Below, in pieces: positions 36,997 through 45,261 of a stretch of DNA of 64,000 nucleotides (its first letter is position 1; every line of letters begins with the position of its first letter). The stretch spans positions 80,145 through 144,144 of the forward strand of contig NZ_LJGT01000039.1 of the NCBI RefSeq assembly GCF_001751365.1, in the 5' to 3' direction. Source of the DNA: Streptomyces abyssalis (GTDB lineage Bacteria; Actinomycetota; Actinomycetes; Streptomycetales; Streptomycetaceae). The notes beneath the pieces are model-generated. The model worked only from the letters and a program-made list of their open reading frames with translations, had not been told where the DNA came from and searched no databases. The position numbers and the translations under genes are program-made.

Positions 36997-37689
36997 TCAC
37001 ATCTGCGGCTGCGGCTGTTGCTGCTGCCGGTCCTGCTGCTCGCCTGTGAGGTCCCGCAGCCAGGGTTCGGTGGAGTTGCCGAGAGTGGCAGCCTTCACGT
37101 CCCACTTCCCGTAGCGCGGATTGACGTCGATGTTCAGGTCCTCGGAGGTCTTGGACAGCTTCTTCCGCAGCGCCGCGTTGCCCTGCGGCGTCCGCGGGTC
37201 GATGTCAGCGGCCTTAGCCATCTTGTCGACGGCAACCTGCATGCGCAGCCAGTCGTCGATCTGCGGGGGCGCGACGGCCTGCTGCTGCAGCAGCGCCTCC
37301 TTCAGCCGCTTCTCCCCGCCCGCCTGCTTCCTCAACTCCGCGTGGTACTTACCCACTTCGCGGCGCGTGACGGACACGCCCTCGTCCTTCGCGGCCTTCT
37401 CGACGATGCGTTCACGGATCAGGCTGTCCAGGGCCGCCCGGGTCAGCTGCCCGCTGCCCTTGATCATCTCCTCGCTGCGGGGGGCGGCGCGCTGCGCGTC
37501 CCGTACCGCCTCCACCTTTGCCTGCAGCTGCCCTACGCTGATGCGTTCACCGCCGGCCACCGCAGCGGCCCCGGGGTGCGCGTCGTTGCCGCACGCGGTG
37601 AGCAGCGGCGCTGCGACGAGCAGCGCGGCCGCACCACTGACGGTGATCGCGGACCTGCGGCGACGGCTTGCTTTGGTGCTGCTGTGCAT
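36997..37689 (-). CDS. SurA N-terminal-domain-like lipoprotein
   Basis: A 230-residue lipoprotein: basic start, hydrophobic segment, lipobox LLTACG with Cys near residue 33. The mature region contains a SurA_N-like chaperone helix bundle (VAGGERISVGQLQAKVEAVR, LDSLIRERIVEKAAKDEGV, RREVGKYHAELRKQAG). No PPIase parvulin domain follows; the protein ends with a NIDVNPRYGKWD stretch and a Gln/Pro tail. This fits the actinobacterial SurA/PrsA-like lipoproteins that sit next to mazG and mfd. ATG 37689 has GGGAGAG upstream. Confidence 0.88.
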   Translation of the reverse strand: MHSSTKASRRRRSAITVSGAAALLVAAPLLTACGNDAHPGAAAVAGGERISVGQLQAKVEAVRDAQRAAPRSEEMIKGSGQLTRAALDSLIRERIVEKAAKDEGVSVTRREVGKYHAELRKQAGGEKRLKEALLQQQAVAPPQIDDWLRMQVAVDKMAKAADIDPRTPQGNAALRKKLSKTSEDLNIDVNPRYGKWDVKAATLGNSTEPWLRDLTGEQQDRQQQQPQPQM

Positions 37690-37841
37690 CAGCTCTCCCG
37701 GACGGCGGCTAGGGGCGTGCGGCGGTTGTGCACGACCTCGGCGTTGATCGATGTTAAGCAGCCGAGGTGGTGGAGACCACCGCTTCAGCTCTCTTCCCGG
37801 CAACGATTCGGGGTGAACCGGGCGGTTCGGAGAGGCTGTCA

Positions 37842-37871
37842 CACCGGTCGCCACCGGTCGCCACCGGTCGC
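37842..37871. repeat. Three tandem 10-bp repeats in a divergent promoter region
   Basis: ACCGGTCGCC is repeated three times without gaps. The unit includes the palindrome ACCGGT. It lies between the divergent SurA-like lipoprotein and hydrolase genes. Confidence 0.8.
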
Positions 37872-37984
37872 CGAGGGCGTACAAGCCCTCCCGTACGGGG
37901 TGCGTGCGGTCCTGCTACCCCTACCCGTCCTCCAGGGGACTGCCGGATGGCGGCCCCGGATCCCGCACCATAGCGTCCCGTTCC

Positions 37985-39310
37985 ATGACATCGCCCCGTA
38001 CCACCACAGTGTCCTCGGCAGCGCCACCTACGTCGTCGGACTCCCGCCGTCCCGGGGGCCGCAGGGCCTCCCGTACGCGCCGGCCGGCAGCCGTGGCTTT
38101 CGTCTCCGCGCTCGCCCTCGCCCTGCCGTCGCCCCTGCTCACCGCGGGGGAGGCCGCCGCGGCCGGGCACGCGCCGGGTGACGTACGGTCCGTGACCTTC
38201 GCCGCCGAGGCCGGTCCTGCGGAGGGCCGCCTGGCGCTCCCACGCCCCACGGGCCCGTACGCCGTCGGACGCGACACCCTCCACCTCGTCGACCGCTCGC
38301 GAACCGACCCCTGGCAACCGCAGTCCGGGCCGCGGGAGTTGATGGTGTCGATGTACTACCCGGCCCGCCACGGCACCGGCGACGGCACCGCCTCGTACAT
38401 GACGCGGCCCGAGGCGAAGGCCCTGCTGAAGGGCCAGAAGCTGGACGGGAAGATCCCGGTGGAGACGGTGACATCCGTGCGGACGAACGCGCGTACCGAC
38501 GCGCGTCCCGCCCGGGGACGGCACCCTCTGATCGTCCTCTCCCCCGGCTTCACGCTGCAGCGCACCACGTTGAGCGTCCTGGCCGAGGAACTCGCGGGCC
38601 GCGGCCATGTCGTGGCGGTGGTCGACCACGCGTACGAGTCGTACGGCACCTCCTTCCCCGGTGGGGGGTTCACCGAGTGCGCCGCCTGCGACGCGGTCGA
38701 GGACGCACCCGACGAGGACGAGTCGAGGGCCGTGCTGGCGAAGGTCGCCGAAGGGCGTTCCGCCGACCTCTCCTTCGTGCTCGACCGGTTGACGGGACGG
38801 CACGGCCAGCGCCCGGCCTGGCCGCACACCCGCATGATCGACCCGCACCGCATCGGCGCGGCCGGGCACTCCATCGGCGGCAACGCCGCAGCGCGGCTCA
38901 TGGCCGACGACCCGCGCGTGCGAGCCGGGGTGAACCTGGACGGCAGCTTCTTCGCGCCTGTCCCCGAATCCGGCCTCGGGGGCCGCCCGTTCATGCTCAT
39001 GGGCACGGCGGCGGGCCACAGCCCCGGAGGAGTGGACCCCACCTGGGAGCGGGACTTCGCCCGGCTGGACGGCTGGAAGCGGTGGCTGACCGTGACCGGC
39101 GCCGGGCACTTCACCTTCAACGATCTGCCCGTGCTGGCGGGCCAGTTGGGCATCACGGATCCGAACGCACCGTTGCCGGGCGACCGTTCGGGCGAGATCA
39201 CCCGCGCATACGTGGGCGCCTTCTTCGACCGGCATCTGCACGGCCTGCCGCAGCCCCTGCTGCGGGGCCCCTCACCGGCCAACCCGGAGGTGGACTTCCA
39301 GCGTCCCTGA
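37985..39310 (+). CDS. Secreted alpha/beta hydrolase (PAF-acetylhydrolase-like)
   Basis: A 441-residue exported serine hydrolase. After an unusually long, Ser/Thr/Arg-rich N-terminus, the hydrophobic signal core AVAFVSALALALPSPL ends at an Ala-rich cleavage site. The hydrolase fold shows HPLIVLSPGFTLQRTTLSVL (strand and oxyanion region), VVDHAYESYG, the nucleophile elbow GHSIGGNAAARL, and the catalytic His in VTGAGHFTFND. This matches the platelet-activating-factor acetylhydrolase/lipase-like group of actinobacteria. ATG 37985 is preferred; ATG-free extension to 37904 is possible. No ribosome binding site is strong. Confidence 0.85.
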   Translation: MTSPRTTTVSSAAPPTSSDSRRPGGRRASRTRRPAAVAFVSALALALPSPLLTAGEAAAAGHAPGDVRSVTFAAEAGPAEGRLALPRPTGPYAVGRDTLHLVDRSRTDPWQPQSGPRELMVSMYYPARHGTGDGTASYMTRPEAKALLKGQKLDGKIPVETVTSVRTNARTDARPARGRHPLIVLSPGFTLQRTTLSVLAEELAGRGHVVAVVDHAYESYGTSFPGGGFTECAACDAVEDAPDEDESRAVLAKVAEGRSADLSFVLDRLTGRHGQRPAWPHTRMIDPHRIGAAGHSIGGNAAARLMADDPRVRAGVNLDGSFFAPVPESGLGGRPFMLMGTAAGHSPGGVDPTWERDFARLDGWKRWLTVTGAGHFTFNDLPVLAGQLGITDPNAPLPGDRSGEITRAYVGAFFDRHLHGLPQPLLRGPSPANPEVDFQRP

Positions 39311-39478
39311 CGGCCCCCTGCTCGACGACCGGGCGGTGCCGCGCCCTGCCGCCCGGCACCTTCCCGAGGGTCCGTGTTCATCCTCGGCTCACACGCCGAT
39401 CACATCCCCTGGAGACGGGCCTTCTAGCGTCGCCCGGACGACGGTCACGGAGGCGCGGAAGCTGCCCTGCGCGGGGAG

Positions 39479-40845
39479 GTGGAGGGGACATCGGCACACG
39501 AGGACGCAGACGCGGGACGCGAGAGCGGCAGGGAGCCCCTGCCGTCCCGCACACCACCGGGCACCGAGCCGGACACACCACCGGGGACGAAGCCGGACAC
39601 AGCGCCGGCTCCGCACCACGCCCACGGAAGGCACGGGACCCGCACTGGGACAACGTCCGGTTCCTCTCGGGCACTCTCGTCCTCGTCGGGCACATCATCG
39701 AGCCGCGCGGCGACATCGAGGGGCTGCGCTGGCTGTATCTCGTCAGCTGGGCGATGCGCGTCCCCGTATTCGTCATCGTGGCCGGGTACTTCAGCAGCGC
39801 CGGACCGCTCGGGAGACGGGAGCTGCGGCAGCTCACGGAGGCGGTGCTCGCGCCGTACCTTCTGATCGGGCTGGTGCACACGCTGGAGGTCAGGCTCCTG
39901 GAGGGGCACTGGAAGTTCTTCACCTCCCATCCCGCCTGGGGCCTGTGGTTCCTGCTGTCGCTGTTCATCTGGCGGATGCTGCTGCCGTACCTGGCCGAAC
40001 TCCGGTATCCGCTGCCGACCACGGTGGCCGCCGCCCTCGCCGTCGGCTACCTCGACGACTTCACCACGGCCTTCTCCGCCGCCCGCACGGTCGCCTTCCT
40101 CCCTTTCTTCGTCCTCGGCTGGGAGCTGCGCCAGGGCCTCGCGGACCAACTGATGCACGCACGCTGGAGCCGCCATGCGGCTGTCTGTGTGCTCACGGCG
40201 ACAGCGGTGACGGTCTGGTTCCTCCGGTCCAACATCGACCCGAGCTGGCTCGGCATGCACGTCCCGTACCAGGACACGGCCTATTTCGACGCGATGTGGG
40301 CGTGGGGCCAGCGCGGGGCGGTGCTGGTGTGCGGGATGCTGATCGCGCTGAGCTTCATCAGGCTGGCGCCGAAGCGGCGGCTGCCGTTCCTGACGTACCT
40401 GGGCGCGGGCGGCCTGTTCATCTACCTCCTCCATCCCCTCGTACTGCGCGCCCTCTTCCACTTCGCCGGCCTGGGGTGGGTCGGTCCGTGGCCGGAGCAG
40501 CTCGCCATGATCGCCTTCGGGTGCGCTCTGGCCGCCGTGCTGGCCTCGCCTCCGGTGCAGCGGCTCGCGGGGCCGCTGGTGCGTCCCCGGATGCCGTGGC
40601 TGTACGCGCCGGAGCGTCCCGCGGATCCCGTGGATCCCGTGGATCCCGCCGCTCCCGGGGAACACGCCGCCCCGGCCACGCGGCATCACGAATCCGCCGC
40701 GCCGCCCCGCTCCGTGGACGCCGGCACCGCCGCCGGAACGGCCGGCACCGCCGGTACGGTCACCGGCACCGCCGGTACCACCACCGGAACCCCCGGCACC
40801 GCCACAGCAACCCCCGGCACCGTCACGACCCCGGGACGGTCGTGA
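39479..40845 (+). CDS. Acyltransferase-3-like membrane protein with probable N-terminal frameshift
   Basis: From about 39630 to 40845 the frame encodes a ten-helix integral membrane acyltransferase (OafA/fucose-4-O-acetylase-like): WDNVRFLSGTLVLVGHIIEP, MRVPVFVIVAGYFS, LWFLLSLFIWRMLLPYL, FLPFFVLGWELRQGL, FIYLLHPLVLRALF. The frame has no credible start codon nearby. GTG 39479, with GGGGAG just upstream, opens a good streptomycete N-terminus (MEGTSAHEDADAG onward) in the next frame, which joins the membrane part only after a one-base shift near 39600-39640, inside two 24-bp near-repeats. The C-terminal 75 residues are Gly/Thr/Pro repeats. It overlaps the convergent mfd gene by 23 bases. Confidence 0.7.
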
Positions 40846-43800
40846 GGAACTCGCCCACCCATGCGAGCAGTTCGCGCCCCACGACCGGCTTGCCGCCGAT
40901 GCCGCCACCCGCCTTGGGACGCGGCACCAGCACCTGCCGCGTGGCACGCTTGATCACCGAGCGCGGATAGACGCGGTTCAGGCGCAGTTCCTGCGACTCC
41001 CGAAGCTCGACGGGGCTGAAGCGGACGTTGCTGCCCTGCAGGGTGATGTCCGTGACGCCGCAGGAGCGGGCGAGCATACGCAGGCCCGCGACGAGCAGCA
41101 GGTTCTCCACGGGTTCCGGCAACGGCCCGTAGCGGTCGGCGAGTTCCTCCCGTACGGCCGCGATGTCCTCCTCGGAGTTGGCGGAGGCGATGGCACGGTA
41201 GGCCTGGAGGCGCAGCCGCTCACCGGGCGCGTAGTCGTGCGGCACGTGGGCGTCGACGGGCAGTTCGATCTTGACCTCGAGCGGGGCCTCCTCGACTTCG
41301 CCGCCCTGTTCCAGCGCGTTCCGGTAGTCGGCGACGGCCTCGCCGACCATGCGTACGTACAGGTCGAAACCCACGCCCGCGATGTGGCCGGACTGTTCGC
41401 CGCCGAGCAGGTTCCCGGCGCCGCGGATCTCCAGGTCCTTCATCGCGACGTACATTCCGGCGCCCATCTCGGTGTGCTGGGCGATGGTGGCGAGCCGTTC
41501 GTGCGCCGTCTCGGTCAGCGGCTTCTCCGGCGGGTAGAGGAAGTAGGCGTAGCCGCGTTCGCGTCCGCGTCCGACGCGGCCGCGCAGCTGGTGCAGCTGC
41601 GAGAGGCCGAAGTTGTCGCCGCGTTCGACGATGAGGGTGTTGGCGTTGGAGATGTCGATGCCGTTCTCGACGATCGTCGTGGCGACCAGCACGTCGGACT
41701 TCTTCTCCCAGAAGTCCACCACGACCTGCTCCAGCGCCTGCTCCGACATCTGCCCGTGCGCCGTGGCGATACGGGCCTCCGGCACGGTCTGCCGCAGTCG
41801 TGCCGCCGCACGCTCGATGGACTCCACACGGTTGTGGATGTAGAAGACCTGGCCCTCGCGCAGCAGTTCACGGCGGATGGCGGCGCCGATCTGCTTCTCC
41901 TCGTACGGGCCGACGAAGGTGAGCACCGGATGCCGCTCCTCGGGCGGAGTGGTGATCGTCGACATCTCGCGGATGCCGGTGACGGCCATCTCCAGCGTCC
42001 GCGGGATGGGGGTGGCGGACATGCTCAGCACGTCCACGTTCGCCCGCAGCTTCTTCAGCTGCTCCTTGTGCTCGACTCCGAAGCGCTGCTCCTCGTCCAC
42101 GATGAGCAGGCCCAGGTCCTTGAACTTGGTGTCGGAGGAGAAGAGCCGGTGCGTGCCGATGACGATGTCGACCGTGCCTTCGCGCAGGCCGTCGACGACC
42201 GCCCGCGCCTCGGACTCGCTCTGGAAGCGCGACAGTGCCCGTACGTTGACGGGGAACTGCCCGTAGCGCTCTGTGAAGGTCGAGAAGTGCTGCTGGACCA
42301 GGAGCGTCGTGGGGACGAGGACGGCGGCCTGCTTGCCGTCCTGCACGGCCTTGAACGCCGCGCGCACCGCGATCTCCGTCTTTCCGTAGCCGACGTCGCC
42401 GCAGATGAGCCGGTCCATCGGGACGGACTTCTCCATGTCCTCCTTGACCTCGCCGATGGTGGTCAGCTGGTCCGGGGTCTCGGCGTACGGGAAGGCGTCC
42501 TCAAGCTCGCGCTGCCAGGGCGAGTCCGGGCCGAAGGCGTGCCCGGGTGCGGCCATGCGCGCCGAATACAGCTTGATGAGGTCGGCGGCGATCTCCTTGA
42601 CGGCCTTCTTGGCCCGCGCCTTCGTCTTCGTCCAGTCGGCGCCGCCGAGGCGGTGCAGCGAGGGCTGCTCGCCGCCGACGTACTTGGTGACCTGTTCCAG
42701 CTGGTCGGTGGGCACGAAGAGGCGGTCGCCGGGCTGGCCGCGCTTGGCCGGGGCGTACTCGACCAGGAGGTATTCGCGAGTGGCGCCCTGCACGGTGCGC
42801 TGCACCATCTCGACGTAGCGGCCCACGCCGTGCTGCTCGTGGACGATGAAGTCACCGGGGACGAGCGTGAGCGGGTCGATCTGCTTGCGCCGCCGCGCCG
42901 GCATGCGGGCGGCCTCGCGGCCCGCGGCCCGCTGGCCCGACAGGTCGGTCTCGGTGAGCACCGCGAGCTTCAGCCCGGCGTCGACGAAGCCGTTGTCGAG
43001 GCAGCCGCGCGCCACGTGCACCACGGACGGCGTGATCTCGCCCAGGTCGCTCTCCTGGCGGGCGGCGATGCCCTCGCCGCTGAGGACTTCGACCGTACGG
43101 ACGGCGGGGCCGTGGGCCTCGGTGACGTACACGCACCGCCAGCCGGCCGACAGCCACTCCTTGGTGTCGGCGAGGGCGCGGGCGGTGTCGCCGCGGTAGC
43201 TCTCGGGGGCGCGCATGCCCAGGCGCAGCACGTCGGCGCCCTCGGCCAGGGACTCCTCGTACGCGGCCTCGTCCTCGTCCGGGCCCGCGGCGGCGCCGGA
43301 GCTGAAGGGGCTGACCGACCACCACATCATGCCCAGCTCACGGGCGCGCTCGCGCAGGTCGGCGATGCCCCACAGGGACGCCGCGCCCAGGTCGACGGGC
43401 GCCTGGCCGCTGTCCGACATCGCGGTGGCGCTCCACGAGGCCTGGAGGAACTCCTGTGAGGTGGCCACCAGGTCCGCCGCGCGGGTGCGGACCCGCTCCG
43501 GGTCGCACACCAGCGCCATCGTCCCCTTCGGTACGACGTCGAGCAGCAGCTCCATGTCGTCGACGAGGACGGGCGCGAGGGACTCCATGCCCTCGACCGC
43601 GATGCCCTCGGCGATCTTCCCCAGCAGCTCGCCGAGCTCCGGGTGCTCCTCGGCGAGGGCCGCGGCCCGCCGCCGTACGTCGTCCGTCAGCAGCAGCTCC
43701 CGGCACGGCGGCGCCCACAGGCCGTGCTCGGCGGCCTCCAGGGAGCGCTGGTCGGCGACGCGGAAATAGCGGATCTCCTCGATCTCGTCGCCCCAGAACT

Positions 43801-44413
43801 CCACGCGCAGCGGGTGCTCCTCGGTGGGCGGGAAGACGTCGAGGATGCCGCCGCGTACGGCGAACTCCCCCCGCTTCTCGATGAGTTCGACGCGCGAGTA
43901 GGCGGCCGCCGCCAGCGCGTCCACGACCTCCTCCATGTCTGCGCTCTGCCCCTGCCGCAGGGCCACAGGCTCCAGCTCTCCCAGGCCCTTGACCTGCGGC
44001 TGGAGCACGGAGCGTACGGGCGCGACGACGACGCTGACCGGGCCCGTGCCCGCGTCGCCGTCCGCGTCCGGGTGCGTGAGCCGGCGCAGAACGGCGAGAC
44101 GGCGGCCCACGGTGTCGGAGCGGGGAGAGAGCCGCTCGTGGGGCAGCGTCTCCCACGACGGGTACTCCACGACGCCCTCGGGCGGCAGCAGCGTGCGCAG
44201 CGCCTGGGTCAGGTCCTCCGCCTCACGGCCCGTCGCGGTCACGGCCAGCACCGGACGCCCCGAGGAGCGGGCGAGGGCCGCCACCGCGAAGGGCCGGGCG
44301 GCGGCGGGGCCGACGAGGTCGACGTGGTGCCGGTTGCCGTCGGCGGCGGCCTCGACGGCCTCCTGCAGCGCGGGGTCACGCGCGACGGCGTCGAGCAGTC
44401 CGGTGAGACTCAT
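40823..44413 (-). CDS. mfd: Transcription-repair coupling factor Mfd
   Basis: An 1196-residue ATP-dependent translocase that frees RNA polymerase stalled at DNA damage and recruits UvrA. Domains in order: UvrB-homology (about 20-370), RNA-polymerase-interacting CarD-like domain (about 525-600, LVPGDFIVHEQHGVGRYVEM), RecG-like helicase motor (about 640-1000, with GDVGYGKTEIAVRAA, VDEEQRFGVEHKE, TIVENGIDISNANTLIVERG and QLRGRVGRGRERGYAYF) and a C-terminal TRCF domain. The length is normal. ATG 44413 is clear. It is monocistronic. Confidence 0.98.
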   Translation of the reverse strand: MSLTGLLDAVARDPALQEAVEAAADGNRHHVDLVGPAAARPFAVAALARSSGRPVLAVTATGREAEDLTQALRTLLPPEGVVEYPSWETLPHERLSPRSDTVGRRLAVLRRLTHPDADGDAGTGPVSVVVAPVRSVLQPQVKGLGELEPVALRQGQSADMEEVVDALAAAAYSRVELIEKRGEFAVRGGILDVFPPTEEHPLRVEFWGDEIEEIRYFRVADQRSLEAAEHGLWAPPCRELLLTDDVRRRAAALAEEHPELGELLGKIAEGIAVEGMESLAPVLVDDMELLLDVVPKGTMALVCDPERVRTRAADLVATSQEFLQASWSATAMSDSGQAPVDLGAASLWGIADLRERARELGMMWWSVSPFSSGAAAGPDEDEAAYEESLAEGADVLRLGMRAPESYRGDTARALADTKEWLSAGWRCVYVTEAHGPAVRTVEVLSGEGIAARQESDLGEITPSVVHVARGCLDNGFVDAGLKLAVLTETDLSGQRAAGREAARMPARRRKQIDPLTLVPGDFIVHEQHGVGRYVEMVQRTVQGATREYLLVEYAPAKRGQPGDRLFVPTDQLEQVTKYVGGEQPSLHRLGGADWTKTKARAKKAVKEIAADLIKLYSARMAAPGHAFGPDSPWQRELEDAFPYAETPDQLTTIGEVKEDMEKSVPMDRLICGDVGYGKTEIAVRAAFKAVQDGKQAAVLVPTTLLVQQHFSTFTERYGQFPVNVRALSRFQSESEARAVVDGLREGTVDIVIGTHRLFSSDTKFKDLGLLIVDEEQRFGVEHKEQLKKLRANVDVLSMSATPIPRTLEMAVTGIREMSTITTPPEERHPVLTFVGPYEEKQIGAAIRRELLREGQVFYIHNRVESIERAAARLRQTVPEARIATAHGQMSEQALEQVVVDFWEKKSDVLVATTIVENGIDISNANTLIVERGDNFGLSQLHQLRGRVGRGRERGYAYFLYPPEKPLTETAHERLATIAQHTEMGAGMYVAMKDLEIRGAGNLLGGEQSGHIAGVGFDLYVRMVGEAVADYRNALEQGGEVEEAPLEVKIELPVDAHVPHDYAPGERLRLQAYRAIASANSEEDIAAVREELADRYGPLPEPVENLLLVAGLRMLARSCGVTDITLQGSNVRFSPVELRESQELRLNRVYPRSVIKRATRQVLVPRPKAGGGIGGKPVVGRELLAWVGEFLTTVPGS

Positions 44414-44590
44414 CAGGGGTGGCTTCCCGTCCGGGGGTGGGCAACGCGAACACCCCGCAACGGCGCTGCGCGGACGTTCCGGGGGCTTCCAAGCCTACGG
44501 CGACCCGCGGACGGGCGTGGCCCCGATCTCCCGCCGGGGACGGTGCCCGCCTTACGGGCCGGGCTGGAGCGCGGGAGCCCCAACGGCGGC

Positions 44591-44640
44591 AGGCACCGGC
44601 GGCCCGGTGACCTCACGGGGTCGCCGGGCCGCCGGTGCCT
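44591..44640 (-). terminator. Long hairpin terminator
   Basis: AGGCACCGGCGGCCCGG (44591-44607) pairs perfectly with 44624-44640, and the stem continues weakly inward. It lies after the stop of the small secreted protein gene (minus strand). Confidence 0.85.
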
Positions 44641-44681
44641 CGGTCATACGGCCGGTGCCGGTGCCCGGCACCCGCAGACGG

Positions 44682-45044
44682 TCAGCGCGTGTAGGCGCAG
44701 ATCGCGAAGACGCTGATCCCGACCGAGTCGAACTCGTCCTGGTTGCCGAGCCCGATCCAGCCCCTGTGGTTGTCGGTGGGGAAGCTGCCGACGAGCTCCG
44801 CTCCCTCACCGCGGGCCTCGGCGCCGCCGCCGAGGACCTTCTTGCCCTTCGGGCACCAGACGGTGCGGCGCTCGAAGTTGCCCACGTTCTCGTTCGGCAG
44901 CGACACGACCTCGTAGCCGTAGATCTTGCCGTGTCCCTTGGGCTTGCCCTCGGGGGCCGAGTCGGCCTGAGCCGTCCAGCCGCCGCCGGCCACCACGGCC
45001 AGGGCCAGCGCTGCTGCTACGCCGAGAGCCCGGTTCTTTCGCAT
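44682..45044 (-). CDS. Small secreted protein with a CPxGKxVLGGG motif
   Basis: A 120-residue exported protein: signal peptide MRKNRALGVAAALALAVVAG with cleavage near TAQA, then a 90-residue beta-rich domain. The motif TVWCPKGKKVLGGGAEARG, followed by SFPTDNHRGWIGLGNQDEFD and ISVFAICAYTR, is a pattern I know from many secreted actinobacterial proteins and from the ends of collagen-like or phage-associated proteins; the two Cys residues probably form a disulfide. Function unknown. The gene lies between two strong terminators. Confidence 0.82.
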   Translation of the reverse strand: MRKNRALGVAAALALAVVAGGGWTAQADSAPEGKPKGHGKIYGYEVVSLPNENVGNFERRTVWCPKGKKVLGGGAEARGEGAELVGSFPTDNHRGWIGLGNQDEFDSVGISVFAICAYTR

Positions 45045-45062
45045 CTGTGCCTTACCTTCCTC

Positions 45063-45100
45063 ACTGAGTCCGGCCCGGCGGTCGCCGGGCCGGACTCAGT
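45063..45100 (-). terminator. Terminator after the second ABC transporter pair
   Basis: A perfect 17-bp stem (45063-45079 with 45084-45100) and a 4-base GGTC loop, between the permease stop and the next minus-strand gene. Confidence 0.9.
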
Positions 45101-45261
45101 ATCAGGCGGAAATATGGAGAGAAGGCCGTAGACACGGACATAACCGAACAAGCTTGGCGGCATGCCGCGTTCGCCGTAGCCGGTGGCCGGTGCCATGTAC
45201 CCCGCTCCCCGTGCCCTGCCCCGTGCGGGGACGAGTCCGGGCACCCGCCACGGCCGGCCCG

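Noticed and set aside
39336..40970. Alternative 540-codon plus-strand frame over the acyltransferase
   Set aside because: Its translation is Arg/Pro/His-rich without membrane helices, while the overlapping frame has clear acyltransferase motifs.
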